In this document: piece after piece, positions 20,114 to 33,207 of the stretch | Position numbering within the stretch: position 1 is the first letter of the stretch | Layout of the letters: the number at the start of each line of letters is the position of its first letter | Origin: Impatiens glandulifera | Lineage: Eukaryota > Streptophyta > Magnoliopsida > Ericales > Balsaminaceae | Reading direction: 5' to 3' | DNA length: 64,000 nucleotides | Assembly: GCF_907164915.1 (NCBI RefSeq) | Contig: NC_061867.1 | Coordinates: 23,350,308-23,414,307 of the forward strand | Position numbers and translations under genes: made by a program | Notes under the pieces: generated by a model | What the model was told of the DNA's origin: nothing | Seen by the model: the letters and a program-made list of their open reading frames with translations, nothing else | Database searches by the model: none

Positions 20114-22486
20114 TGATTCAATCTTTAATTTGGTAAATATGCTTCTTATTCGAATGTAATTCATATTCTATTATCATAATGCTATTAATGTTAGTTAAAT
20201 TAATAAACATTTAAGTATGTTGAATTATATGTTTAAATAATTAATAGGTAGATTTAACTAGGTTGAATTATAGGTTAGTGTTTTATGAAATTTATTTAGT
20301 AAGTTTTCAAGTGATTTAGTTTTATGTTCAATATATGATTTTTTTAATATTGTCAAGTGATTTAGTTTCATATTTAATGTTGTCTAATTAATAGATTAGT
20401 ATTTTATGAAATTTATTTAGTAAGTTTTCAAGTGATTTAGTTTTATGTTCAATTGAGTTTTTTTTAATGTTATCAAGTGATTTAGTTTCATTTTAATATT
20501 GTCTAACAAATAGGTTAGTTTTTTATAAAATTTATTTAGTAAGTTACATGTAATTTAGTTTTATGTTAAATATATGAGTTCTTTTAATGTTGTCAAGTGA
20601 TTTAAATTCATGTTTTCCATTTGAAGTGATTTAGTTTTATGACCAATATATAAGTTGTATAATGTTGTCAAATGCTATTGGAGAATGCACCATGATGGGT
20701 GAGATGTGTTTTGGGCTTCAAAAGCCGTAAGAAAATTAGAATTGTATATCGTTTTTTATATAAACTAGATTGTAAATCTAATTGCTTATTTTGTTTAAAT
20801 TATACAGGTTTGCAAAAATGGAGATGGATGGATTGAAGCTATTTGGAAATGCCGTTTTGTGTAAAATTTGTCATGTTTTTGTAAATATTTTTGGTCATAA
20901 TTTTGGAATGTAAGTAGTTGATACATTTAATTGACAAATATGTTTTGTAAATTTGTAATGAATTATGTTGGCTTACTAATAATTGATACATGAATCATTT
21001 CAAATTTATTTAAATTGAATTAAAATATTAGTTTTTGAAATAATGCGCTGAAGGTTGCAAAAATTATGCAAATTTAATTCTAAATTTGAAAATATATTTT
21101 ATAGAATTATACAAATCATGTATTTCAAATAATGAAAATGAAGTTGTATAAGTTATTATTAATATTAATGCAAAGTTGTTAATGTAATTGTAAGAATAAT
21201 TGCAGTATTATCAATAATATAATTTTAGTTGTGATAATGCGAAGAAAGTTGAAGATCGGTTACATAAATATAATACAAATGATAATGCTATAATATAAAT
21301 TAGGTAATATAAAAAAATTTACAACTAAATAATACAAATCGAATTACCGACATATTCGTAATTCAAAAGCATAAATGAATCATTATTACTTCACAATATA
21401 TAAATTCTAATACAAGAATAAATGAATAATCAAGAATAAATTTCAATTTAAATATTTCAGAAAAATAGTAATTTCATAAATATAGTTATACAATTTCAGA
21501 TTCATTAAGATTAACATGCATATTATACCATTTAAGTTTAGATTCATCATGAATCAAATTGAAACTATATTAAATAGAAAATATTTCATAAATAGATTTC
21601 AAAAATGTAGAAATTTAGAAGCAACATGAATTAAACTGAAACTATATCAAACATATTATATAATTTCAGTTTAAAAAACACATGAAGATACATATTATTC
21701 ATCAAACTACTGCATACATATGTTATAAATATATTTGAGGTTCATAAATATAGAAGGAATTAATTTAAACTATGATATAAATAATATAATTCAAACTATT
21801 TCATAATAACAACAAGAATTCAAATAAATAAAAAATTCTATAAATCCTATACTAAATCTATTTGAAGAAAAAAACATATTTAAATTAGAATCACAGAAAA
21901 AGACAGGTTCTGATATCGGCCGATGGACATAAGTCGAGGAATCGGTAGGTAATAGAATAAATATTACCCTAAAATGAACTCTAAACAAAAATCTAAACTA
22001 AAACGAACAATAAACAAAAATATACTATAAACGTGTAAAAATAAAATGAATTGAACTTGGGCTTTTCTTTATATCTAAAAACTGATTCCGAATTTAAAAA
22101 TATATATAAGTTAAATTTTTATTCTTAAATATATTTTAATGTTTAATTAATAAATTTTTTATTTATATTATTTTTTATTTTCAATTTAATTAAATTTAAA
22201 TAATAATGAATTAAATGACATATATATATATATATTAATAAAACAATTAATAATACTATAAAAAATTTAAAATTATGTTATAAATTTTAATGTTAATATA
22301 ATTATAAGTCAAAATTAATTTCAAAAAAATATAGTGAAATAAAATATTTATAAAGTTTAAAAATAAAACATAAAAATATTAAAATTTAGGATAATTAAAT
22401 TACCAGGTTCTTAACAAATTTTGTATATAAAAAAATAAAGGTGGTTGTATATATATATAAAGGTTGAAAAAAGTTTTTTCTTTTTT

Positions 22487-22560
22487 ATTGTTTACCGACA
22501 CTTAATATGCGTTGACATATAAGAGTTTGTTAAAAATATTTTTTATTTATTTAGTATAAC
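22487..22560 (+). mobile_element. Degenerate CACTA-type 3' subterminal region (D1)
   Basis: TTACCGACACTTAATATGCG followed by TTGACATATAAGAG is the inverted ACCGACGC-type subterminal motif seen in plant CACTA elements. The terminal TAGTG has been lost in D1. It is preserved in D2 at 61920-61932. Confidence 0.55.
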
Positions 22561-22593
22561 TTGTCGAAGAATCAAATTAGAAAAAAAATTCTA

Positions 22594-22594
22594 A

Positions 22595-22619
<25 letters not shown>
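22594..22619. repeat. TA microsatellite (D1)
   Basis: A TA run of about 13 units lies at the position of the longer TA run in D2 (62021-62062). Confidence 0.8.
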
Positions 22620-22625
<6 letters not shown>

Positions 22626-23047
22626 CATATAAATAATTAATTATTTTTCTCACCTTCTATTAATTATTTTTCATTTTTAAACAATCCATTAGAGATGGAG
22701 GACAAGACCTTTCTGAAAAAAATAATAATAATAATTTACTATTGAACAAATTTATAAAATGAGTTGTAATGGCTTGGAAAATATCTGATTTATTATTTGT
22801 ACTAAATTATATTACATTTAATCTAAATGATATTTTATACCTAATCTAACTTGCAACTGTGAAGTTTGGGTAATAACTATTAAAAACGCATAAAAATACT
22901 ATAATTGTTTGAATATTTTTGAAAAGAATATTTAAATTATTATAAATTTGTAATATTTTGACCAAGAATATCATGTTTCATTGGTATTGAAAATACACTT
23001 TTATTTTTTTAATTATATGTTACAATCTATAAACCTAGCATACTAGT

Positions 23048-23381
23048 CATGCTTGCAAGATCGAAACCAGTCAAAAACGCGGAACGCTCATCCCAGAACA
23101 CAAGCTCGAGCGCGCCATAGCTTGCCTATGACCAAGGGATCAAGAAAGTGTCAAAAAGCGTCGTTTCACCTTGAACTTCATCTCGTTCCACACAATGTTG
23201 AAACAACACAGTTACTTCATTTGAATACATTAAAAAAATACTATTCTCGGATAATCCACAAAATGATGTGATTCTCAGCCATTTTAAAGATTACTATTTG
23301 AAAAATAAATTTATCATTGACTCTGACCAGATATCATTTTCTCCATATCTCGAAGAGATCATGGTTCCCATGGCGGGAGAA
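23048..23381 (+). pseudogene. Unidentified gene fragment captured in D1
   Basis: Two open stretches are preserved at the same places in D1 and D2. 23048-23130 reads HACKIETSQKRGTLIPEHKL and continues to IACL. 23250-23381 reads DNPQNDVILSHFKDYYLK and continues to SPYLEEIMVPMAGE. The second is 44 codons in both copies with no stop and no indel. The composition is protein-like and more GC-rich than the surroundings. The two stretches lie in different frames, so an intron or frameshift separates them. I do not recognise the family. It may be a host gene piece carried by the transposon or two exons of a decayed gene. Confidence 0.4.
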
Positions 23382-24129
23382 AGTACGTCATTAATTTTTT
23401 TTTCTTCCGAAATTGCATGTGTGGGATTGACATCCTAAGGGAATGACTATTATGAGAGAATCCCTTCATCATTTTAAATAGGTGATAGAATATTGTAGAC
23501 TGTTCCAAGAGCTTCACTAAGTTTATAAGAATATCTATAAATGGTATACTATCATTTTATCTATAACATAAGTTACCAATCAAATTTGAATTTTACATAT
23601 TTGAGTTTTTGTGTTATTATATACTGTGCTTTCATTTGTTATAGAAACTTTATGTTGAATTGATTCCATTCATTCACTTTAAAACAAAAATGTCTAATAT
23701 TTTAAATTTCAAAAATATTGGTTTGTTATTCTAGTGTTCTATATAAAAAATGCATCTCGAGGACGATCCAAGTAGTTTTTAAATGTAACTTGAGTATTTC
23801 TAAACCATTTTTAAACGATTTTGTAAATTGTCGCCCGATTTCACAATTTTGGATAAAACACTCGGTTTTGATTTTAATTATTTATTGTAGAACTAGCATA
23901 GGATAAATTTTTTTTATTGCATATTAATTGTTACTGGATAAGATAAGTTTTCTATAAAACTTAGATTTCGATTTTGGATCGAAATCACAAAATCGGATTT
24001 TTTGGGGATGGCTCAATTTTTGATGGAATCTCTTATGACAACCTTATATGTTAAATTAGGACCTCTAGAATGTCTAAAAACTTTGAGTATATTGAGGAGG
24101 ATCTTTCAACATATTGAGGAGGAGCTTTC

Positions 24130-24345
24130 TATATGTTGAGAAGGTAAAAAAAATCATGTTTGGCATGTTTCAACGTCTATTTGAGGTTGAAGTTTACCGA
24201 GGTCGCCTCCCTCCCTATCAAGATGATCAAGATCAAATTCCCTTTAGCTCGGAGAATGAGAACCCTACATTTCGACCGAAGGCTCTCGCTCATTGGCCAA
24301 CCGATACCCTTTTGTGGGTTGACTTGTTCAATGTCTTTATCATTT
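24130..24345 (+). pseudogene. Second unidentified coding-like fragment in D1
   Basis: The frame contains FEVEVYRGRLPPYQDDQDQ and NPTFRPKALAHWPTDTLLW. D2 at 63659-63820 encodes LEVEVYRGRLPPCQDDRDQ and QPTFRPKALAHCSTDTLLF in the same frame, so about 60 codons are preserved between the copies. The base composition is richer in G and C than the flanks. No family is recognised. It could equally be a conserved non-coding transposon end translated by chance. Confidence 0.3.
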
Positions 24346-25864
24346 TAAGGCTGTCTTTAATATTTTTTTTTAAATCCAAAAATATATAAAAATGCTTTAA
24401 AACTATTTTTACAACAAAAATATTAAAAATATTCTACTCGGGCCAATTTGGTTTCCTTTTTCTATTTTATCATTATATTTGTGTATAGTATATACAAATT
24501 ACACTCCATGAAAATCAAAATTGGTTTTTAATGTTTATTAAGCAAAATATGTATTATTTAAAAATTTACTTTATTGTTTATAGTTTTCAGGTTCAAACTC
24601 GATCCATTATAAAATTAATTCGCGTGTTTAAATTTATTCGAATTTTAATACCTTATATATCAATAGGATTGGATAATTCTAAATAAAATAAATGTAAAAT
24701 TAATAATTTCAAATATTGCTTAAACATTTAAAGTAGAGACCATCACTTATATTGATATGGAAAACAAAATTTTAATACTTTATCCCGAGTTTAACCAAAT
24801 TCAAAACAATGAAACAAAACCTTTATAATACATTTGAATACGTAAAATATTTTTTTCCTAATTTTTTTTAAAGAAAAATATTAGGGCTACTCTTTTGTAA
24901 ACCAAAGCTAGCCAATAATTTGAACCAAAAAAAATAGTTTGAATAGAAGAAGCAAACATGGTTTTCCTTAGGGTAATGTCAACTAGTCAAATTTTATAAA
25001 AAAAAATTAAAATAAACAACATACTTTAGCTTTTATTTTTAATATATTATTACTTTAAGTTTAAAAAATAAGTAATTATAAATATACGTTATTAAATAAA
25101 CTTAAATTAAAAAGTGTATAATAAATGAAATTAAGTGATTTTTTATTTTATAGCCAACCACACGAGTATTTCAATAATCTCTTTATATATTAATAGATCT
25201 AATACACAAATTACAAATACGCACGTTCAATGTTGAATTGACTCTCACAATATGTAATCAAACATAGAGCATACCACAATATCAACGCCAAATTTTGAGA
25301 TCGCGGGATCTACTTTAGAAAACCAACCTACAAAATTCTTGTATATGTACTTGTCAAACGTATCAATAAATATTAATACTAATATTTAGTAAATTTATGT
25401 AACCATGAAGACAAATATTTTTACCGTCACTATAATATTTCCCAAGTCAATCCTAACGTAAATATGATTTTAAAAATCATGATTGTTAACATAGTTAACA
25501 TAGCTATTGGAATTGGAATGACTCTTGACATATCTTCTCTATAATCAATGATCGATAAAATATTAATAATTACAAGGTCTCTATCACTTTCCATTTATGA
25601 TAATATATTTATCAATTCAATAAGTACAATTTAAAGGGAAAGTTTTCTTACACTACAAACATAACATAAAAAAATAAATGACAACATACGACAAAAGAGT
25701 GAAAATGAATTGGAATACAGAATTAAAATTGAAATCAAAACAATTAATTGTTTTAGAGAGGTGTAACTCATTTCATTTATTCACTAAATCGCGCAAAATA
25801 GAACTTAGTGAAAAAAAAGGAGGGGAACAAACAGACAAAAAAGAAGTTGGCCCAATAGAAATAC

Positions 25865-26130
25865 TAATTTCATGAAATCCCTCTTGTTCCTGTTTAATCA
25901 TCCTCGTTTCAAGGGGCTACCGACTGCTCCATTGATAAGAACATCCTTCCGAAGATGTGATTCTAGATGATGAATTTGCGCCCGTCTTTGTAAAGAATCT
26001 TCGTTCCATTTTTGATTCCGTAGAGAATCGTCTTTATCTCGTCATTCAAGTATGTGCTTTGGTTGACTTTGATTCATCAAGGGTCCAGTCCCAAAGCTTC
26101 TGTCAAGTGGGCATGCCCCCAGGAAGTAGG
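25865..26130 (-). pseudogene. Unidentified coding-like patch
   Basis: On the minus strand an open stretch reads RDKDDSLRNQKWNEDSLQRR, then AQIHHLESHLRKDVLINGAV and GSPLKRG before a stop. It is helix-prone and charged, with normal base composition inside an AT-rich region. The plus strand has its own 70-residue frame (25957-26169), and neither matches a family I know. It could be the last exon of a worn gene. Confidence 0.25.
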
Positions 26131-27008
26131 GGTGGTAGATTGTATTTGATCAGAAGGAAATTAATCTAAAAAATACATAAGATCGACTAGACTCAAGAAA
26201 CCACACGAATTAGATAGAAAACATCTACTACTAGCATAAGTAATTTCCTCTCCTATAATCCGTACTTCCACATTTTAGGCATCCTAAAAAACAACACAAC
26301 AAAATAAAGATATTTTGAGAAACATTAGATTGAATTATACACGTTTCCAAAAATAGAAGTGAGTGAACCCCATTAAATGTTTTCCTTAGTAAATCATTAG
26401 ACACTTCAGATTTATAAATAAAGAAAAACAAACCGATATTTTTGAAATTTAGTAATTTGTGCATGAGCACTATTAATATATTTCAAGTAAATGAACATTA
26501 AAGAGAATGATTTTACAAACTATTGAATATAACTTTAATTTTAATAAAATAAAAAATAATTTGCACAATACCTGAAGACTTAAATGAGTTGCCATCGATG
26601 TTAAGAACAACGGAGATCCAATATTTTTAATTTATTAAATCTCAACATGTTTTTAACCATATTTTAACAAAACTTTAATAAAAAATTATATAAATTTATC
26701 ATATGTATTTATAATTCAACATTAGTGAGTGTAATTATTTTATATATATATTGTAGCTTTCCTCTACTCTCTTTATTTCCTCTATTTCAATATTATTAAA
26801 ACATTTTATGAATTTATCATATATTTAACTCCTATAAGAATTTGTCATATACTTAACTTCTTAATTTTTATTTTGATAAACAAAATGATATTAGTTTTAA
26901 GTTTAATATAATTTAACTATATAAGAGAATTATAATAAATATATTTGAAGTCAAATAATCTTTTTTAAATAATTAAAAAAAGAAGATTAAAATATTAAGT
27001 AAAAAATA

Positions 27009-27195
27009 ATTGTGTAATCTATATGACATCTCCATAATTTAATTTGATCAAAAATAAGAAAAAAAATTGTGTAATGTCTATGAGATCTCCATAATTTAAT
27101 TTGATCATATCAACAATTTAATTAAGAAAACAAATTAATTGTGTAATCTAAATGAGATCTCCATAATTTAATTTGATCATATCAACAACTTAAAT
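27009..27195 (+). repeat. Three direct repeats of about 43 bp
   Basis: ATTGTGTAATCTATATGA followed by the block ATCTCCATAATTTAATTTGA recurs from 27009, 27066 and 27138 (spacing 57 and 72 bp). The second and third copies also share ATCATATCAACAA. Confidence 0.7.
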
Positions 27196-27338
27196 AAGTG
27201 GATAGACAATAATTTTACATATTCTAACTTCCATACTCATATTTCATCACTAATGAGTGCGTTCAGAGAGAAAGGAGGTGGGAACACTTGAGTCATATAA
27301 CAAAAATATGTGGTGATTTTGCTTAGAAAAATCTAAGA

Positions 27339-27531
27339 ACATATTTATATGCAATATAATGGTTTTCCTTCCCAATATACAAATGATCCTAATTCGGTCC
27401 AACTCTGGGTGCATGAGCCTTTTAAACTCAACCTTTGTATGCAAGTTGTCAATCAAAGGTTGGGCCGAGAAATTCTATATTCCTAGAGTTGGGTCGGATT
27501 AGGCTCACACGTATATTGCATATAAATATGT
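27339..27531. mobile_element. Foldback (MITE-like) element with nested inverted repeats
   Basis: A perfect 20-bp inverted repeat bounds the segment (ACATATTTATATGCAATATA at 27339-27358, its complement at 27512-27531). Inside, CCTAATTCGGTCCAACTCT (about 27389) pairs imperfectly with AGAGTTGGGTCGGATTAGG (about 27484), and AACCTTTG pairs with CAAAGGTT at the centre. The whole 193 bp can fold into one long hairpin. No clear target duplication was found. It could be a MITE or a small hairpin RNA locus. Confidence 0.6.
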
Positions 27532-29984
27532 GTAGTATAGGCATACAATCTCCCAAATATTTGATTATATGCAACTAAAGTTTTGCAACTTCTTCTTTCA
27601 CTATAATTACTCGCAAGTTATCACTATCGTTCTAGATTATTAATGTTTTTGACTTGAGTTTTCACATAGATGTGTTATATTTATCATGTTTTTAAATTCC
27701 GATCTAAGACATGACATGTTAAAAAGTTGTTAGGATACATATTCACTTCATAACAATCTAACAAAATTTAAAGTGCATATTCTAGACTAAATAAAAAAAT
27801 CTATGATATAATATAGTGTGTATACATTTTATTAAAGTTTAAGTGATAAATTATTAAAGATTAAAGTTCAATAATTTTTAATTTGTTAAATTAGTTACAA
27901 ATATATAAAATTTATATTTTATATTCTAAATATTTTCTTTAAATTAGATTTATATTGAATGTATTAAATATTCTTGTGTAAAAATATATTTTCAAACACA
28001 TATATGATCCCTAAGATGCTAAGCTCACTCTTGTCTCACGAGTCAATTTTGCGAAAATAGATTATGAATTATGCTATAATATCTACCCTTATATATTTAT
28101 GTACCTTTCAATTATAAAACATGTACAACACTCACAGTTTGAATAAGGCTTTTAATATTAAATTAAAGGAAGTCCTGTGACTAAAAATTAGTAAAAAACA
28201 TTTTTTGTGTTAATAATTTATAGTTCATGTCGAATGGCTCCACAAAGGTACATAGAGATTTGCTTAATCATCCTTAAAAAAATATTATTTTCATTTTTGC
28301 TTATATTTATAATTGAAATGTAATATTTCTCTAGAAAGCAGACATATTAGTTTTTATTAAATTTAACTTATACTTTAAGTATCTATCAATTGTCTCTTGA
28401 TTGTACTCCAATTTGCAATCATAGTCATCAATCGTATTGAAAACTAACAAATATACTTTCCATAGTTATTCATAATTTGAAGAAAATCAATAATATGACA
28501 AAATTTTACAACAATAAGACATTTAAAATATCATTATATAATATTATTAAATTATGTTGATTTATATGAGCTTTGATTGGGCCTAAGTTCGCGGTGTATT
28601 AAAATAAAATCCTAATTATTTGATATTACGCTCATTAGACCTAGTTATACCAAGTTATGTGATATAAAATATATGGCATTTGTTAGAGTTTTATTAACAC
28701 ATATAATAATTCTCATTATTCATCTCTAAATTGTAATCTCATATTTTAATCAAGATATTTATCCCATTTATGTGACCTATAACTGATCAAGATTTGAGCT
28801 CTACTGAAACAACAAGATTTATGGGAATAGTTGAAGTTATAGTAGCAGAAATAATTGAGATAACCATTTTGGAGGAGAATGCACATTCATATTGTAACAA
28901 CTTATCTAAGAACATCCTGACATGAACAATATCAATATGCATATACTTAGACTTCTTTTTGAATAATGTAACTACCAATGAAAACCATAAATAGTAACAA
29001 AAAAATACTCTAATGTAAACACTTCTAATTAGAATGTTCATAACAAAATACAACATAAATTATGTGGAATATAATTAATGAACCTTTAATTGAAACACAA
29101 AAGAACTCATTTTCAAAAAATGGATCATACTTAATTATAAAGACTATTTTATTGTGTTTTTTACATACATAGACCATTATCATTGTATTACTTCAATAAA
29201 TTAAGGTAAAATAAAAATATATAATCAAAAATATTAATTTTGAAAGAATTAACCATATTAATTACTTACCAATTAATGTTTTAATAGATTCATTATTAAT
29301 TTCTCCTGAAATCAAATAGAATATGTATAATATAGTTCATGCTAGGCCAACCAAAAAAAAAACCTTTGAGCTATTTTGTATGTGTTATAAATTGACAAAA
29401 TTAATTTACTATACAAAAGTTTAATAAAAAAATGAATTACTTATCAATAAATAAAAAGAAATCTATTCTTTATGATTAGACGATGATAGTTCATCACATT
29501 CCATGCCTACACCATTATGGTTTGAAAAATACACAATATGTAGTGCGTAGTTTATTAGTTGTTTTTTCTTAAGTAGATAAGATTTATACATCAACTTCAT
29601 AAATTGAAACTTTATCGGCCAGTTTAGTTGAATGGATTATTATATATATATTAATTATACATGACCAAATTTGGTATAAATACATTCGTTGATGATGAAA
29701 TAACTCTCGAGAGATTGATTTGATAATGCCAATTAGTCGCATGCCCAAATCATGATAGTACTATTTATGTAAAAATAAATAAATGACCTACATAAACAAT
29801 GATTCAATGTTTATAAGTTTAGTTCAACATATTTAGATATTTTTCAATTAATTCAGTCACATATTTTATTTGGACATACATTAGTTATATATTATAGTAT
29901 CTCCTCTATTATTCAATTGTCGTAACAGATCATGACGAGTTATTCAAAAACTAGCTCGGTGTGGTGATATGGTGACCTATGTAA

Positions 29985-30720
29985 TTCCAGTCGTAGATGA
30001 TGTTCCATCCACATTTTTAGATGTCATTCAAAGTACTGAAAATATAAAATGGAAAGGTGCAATCTCTTCTGAAAAATGGGAAGGTGCAATCCACATTTTT
30101 TGTAAATGGATCTTTATTAAGAAACAAAAGATTTTTCTAAAAAAAATTGATGTTCACTACAAAGAAAGATTTGTAGCTAAAGACTATGCTCAGAAGGAAG
30201 GAGTTGATTATAATGAGGTATTTTTACTTTTTGTTAAACACCCGTTCATTAGAATTTCATTGTCTTTGGCGGCGTAGATGAATTTGGATCTAACTCAACT
30301 AGATGTAAAAACTGCATTCCTACACGGTCATTTGAATAAAGGAAATCTACATATCTCAACCAGATGGATTAAAAGTTGTTAATAAAAAAATTTGGGTTTG
30401 ATAGTTGAACAAATTAGTGTACGAGTTGAAAAAATATCCTAAAAAATGATATAAGTGACTTGAAATTCTTATGATGGATCATAAGTATAGAAGAAACAAA
30501 TTCAATTATTGTGTGTATTTGCATAAACTACAAGATGAGTCTTATATCTATCTACTATTGTTTTAATGCTTAAGATATACTGTTAGCATTAAAAAACCAA
30601 TATGAAATTGACAAATTGAAAGCTCAATTGAGTAGAAAATTCGAGATAAAAGAAATGAGAAAATTAAAATTTAAAAATTGTTTAGATTTGATAAATATCT
30701 TGAGCGTTTGAGTCGGTGCA
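29985..30720 (+). pseudogene. Tnt1-like copia reverse transcriptase remnant
   Basis: Frames give HYKERFVAKDYAQKEGVDYN, then LDVKTAFLHGHLNKGN and, near 30600, QYEIDKLKAQLSRKFEIKEM. These are the fingers, first catalytic Asp region and connection of a Tnt1/Retrofit-type copia RT. The expected A-Y region is distorted and the YVDD box is not found. Stops are frequent. There are no LTRs. The lineage differs from the SIRE-like elements elsewhere in the window. Confidence 0.75.
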
Positions 30721-31129
30721 AAAGAGCACCAATTGGAAGAATTTAAGAACTATTTTTTAATGATGAAGATTTGTATTTTATATTGTTCCAATATGAAGAT
30801 TTGTTTTTTTTTGCACTATTAGAATCCCACATCGAATGATGATGAGAGTAGGGGATGTTTCGAGTGTGACATATTTCAAAACTTTCATTCTTTTGATTTG
30901 ATGCACCCAATATTTGTATTTTTTTTCTTTATTATAAATTACATAATTAAACTTATAACAAATCGCTAATCAAATTTATTAAACTAAAAAAAATATAAAT
31001 ATGTGGTCAATATTAATCTCTTTAAAAATTATTTATATTACTCATTTTATATATGGTATATAACAAAATTTTAAGAAATGTTATTAACCATATTTATGTG
31101 GTCAATATTAACCGCCATGTGATGAAGAT

Positions 31130-31843
31130 TCTTCAGGAAAAGAATCTAATCAAACTCTTTCCCCATGAATAGATAGACCATTCTTGGAAAAGTATGAGAA
31201 TTCTTGGTGCGACTAACATCAAGCATAGGGCCACGCCACTAATAGTTGAAGTGCCCTCAAGCACCTGTTCTAGGATTTGATCGATCAAAACATGATCCCC
31301 AAGCTGAAAATATGTTGATCTCTAGTAAAGAATCCAATACCAAATACCGATGTCAATATGTTCATCATTGATGAAGTATTCCTAGACTCTAATGTGTTAT
31401 GGACCTAATCCATAACACAGAACTAGAGATGAACATGATCAATCCCTGTTCCAAAGAGAAGTCCAAAGCCCGCTATAGAGACCTCTAAATGTTGGAAGGA
31501 AAAAATGACTGCACACATCTACGCCCCGATAGACATTGCGACAATATGTGGTGGAATGGATTTTCAACATAGTTTCATGAAAATCACACTGGCCAACGTG
31601 CCATCTACTTCCCAACTTGTTGTAGGAATCAGGGGAGAGAATGAGCCTAGAGATCTTAACCTAGGATACAACCTCATAAGTTAAATGAAAAAGACAAATG
31701 TCAACATTTATATCTGGGAATTCTTGATGTACTCTATTGAGCACACGAAAGATGTCATCAACGAGTTAAGCGAGGCCAACTTCCTTGCCAACACCACCCA
31801 TGAGGAACTAGTAGGGATCATATTCACTAGATCATAACACAAC
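31130..31843 (+). pseudogene. Probable gag C-terminal remnant of T1
   Basis: The stretch is more GC-rich than its flanks and immediately precedes the protease in the same orientation. Fragments such as MKILQEKNLIKLF can be read, but all three frames are broken and no zinc knuckle is visible. The assignment rests on position. Confidence 0.4.
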
Positions 31844-32152
31844 ATGATCGACTTTAAAGACAAGGATCTTTCATCAGCCGTATCAAACAATGATAAAGTA
31901 CTCTACATTTGTGTGAAAATAGAGGGAAAGATCGTTCTAAAGGTCTTAATAGACAACGAATCTGCTCTCAATATATATCCTTGGCAGACTCTTAAGAAGA
32001 TTGGAGTATCGCAAGATATGATCATACCATCTGACATGTGTGTCAAAGGTTTTGACAGCTCTCGCCTTGAGATAATGAGTTCCATCATGTGCACCGTTCT
32101 AGTGGCCAACATCCCTTCCATGTTGACTTTTGTGTCGTCAAGAAGACCATGA
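31844..32152 (+). pseudogene. Gypsy aspartic protease (T1)
   Basis: The frame contains VLKVLIDNESALNIYPWQTL, the strand-turn of plant Tat/Athila-type proteases. The catalytic triplet is normally D-[ST/N]-G; here it reads D-N-E (Asp codon at 31952), so the flexible Gly is lost. Upstream NNDKVLYICVKIEGK and downstream KKIGVSQDMIIPSDMCVKGF follow the family. The protease would cut Gag-Pol; this copy is unlikely to be active. Confidence 0.75.
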
Positions 32153-32595
32153 CTTCATCAAGCCAAGGACTTAGCCTCTACCTTACACCAAAAGCTCATG
32201 TTTATAGACAACGACTAAGTTTTCATAGTCAACGACGCAACTGACGCTGCAATAGCCATTGGTTCTACCCACATTGATACTTTCAAATGGGATATTTCTC
32301 TAGTATGGGTTAGGCACAAACGCCAAAAACATTACGTCATTCTCGCAACCATGTTTTAATATGGATCACCACGGTCTAGGATACAACCCTACAAGATTCT
32401 AAGAAATCTTTAAGGAAAGGATATCCAAGCGACACATAGTAGGTGTACAACCCTAAATGGACAGTTCATTTGCGAGGGATAAAGCACCCTATTCTCTAAC
32501 TTCTACCGAACCCTTACCATTTAGATTTACCAAGACGTTTTCCATGTTTCGAAATCTTTTTATATTGTCCTCATAATCCAAACCCTTCTTTTAAT

Positions 32596-33207
32596 GTGAT
32601 TAGAAAAAGAATAGACTATTGGAGTGATTCCCTCGAAAACTTGGCTCGGATTCCCAAGACAGTTTATGCAACTCAAGAATCTAGATCTCTCGGTTCTCAA
32701 GAAACCAACTCCTTTTCATCCATTGATACTGTGATCGATGAAAGTAGATATCTTTCTCCTCTCAAGTGTATAGAGATGTTAAATATTGTACATTGTAAGA
32801 AACCTAATAATAATGATATTGTTTAATCATCTTCTCTTATATGTAATAAATCCCTCGATGTAACACAAGAAGTAGACTTCGAATCTATGAGTAAAAATGA
32901 TTTTTCCTTCTACTCTAATTTAAATTTCGAAACCAAACACTTCTTTCAAACTAAGGATGAGATTGTTTCTTCTGCAGAAAAGACAATCGAAATCAATTTA
33001 AACACGGCCAACGATCCTCAGATCATACTGATTGGCCAAAGTTTAAACACTTTAGAACGTTTGGAAATTTTTGAGCTACTGAAGGATGACAATGACGTCT
33101 TCTTCTATTCATATAAGGAAATATCAAACATTAATCCAAAGATCACACAACAATATATTCATCTATATCCTGACGCTAAGCCAGTTTGTCAAAGCTTAGA
33201 TAGATAA
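32596..33207 (+). pseudogene. Linker and N-terminal edge of gypsy reverse transcriptase (T1)
   Basis: Two frames (32596-32826 and 32887-33207, same frame, separated by one stop) read through an acidic linker into TIEINLNTANDPQIILIGQS, LLKDDNDVFFYSYKEISNIN and PKITQQYIHLYPDAKPVCQS. This corresponds to the region before the RT fingers, where an intact family member has W-x-x-x-D-M-P-G-I and H-x-L-x-x-x-P. Those landmarks are changed here, in keeping with decay. Confidence 0.6.

Larger units (their letters stand above)
19870..24415 (+). repeat. D1: upstream copy of a duplicated segment of about 4.6 kb
   Basis: The segment repeats in the same orientation and order at about 59270-64000. Matching landmarks include GTTGAGAGATGTAAGGTAGA, the CGGCCGATGGACA block (21920 and 61283), the TTACCGACrCTTAATATGCG block (22492 and 61871), the CTCGAGCGCGCCATAGC block (23105 and 62570) and GAAGTTTAyCGAGGTCGCC (24188 and 63666). 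Small insertions and deletions separate the copies. For example, D2 has about 45 bp more after the CACTA terminus and about 125 bp more near 63800. Confidence 0.85.
24420..29960. other. AT-rich spacer with minor repeats
   Basis: This is mostly non-coding DNA with no recognisable long frame. The items inside that can be supported are listed separately: a coding-like patch at 25865-26130, a three-unit repeat at 27009-27195 and a foldback element at 27339-27531. The 60-90 residue frames elsewhere are low-complexity, rich in Phe, Ile, Lys and Asn, and unconvincing. Confidence 0.5.

Noticed and set aside
26231..26470. 79-residue minus-strand frame with Cys and Phe clusters
   Set aside because: AT-rich composition, no family features and no conserved copy in the window.
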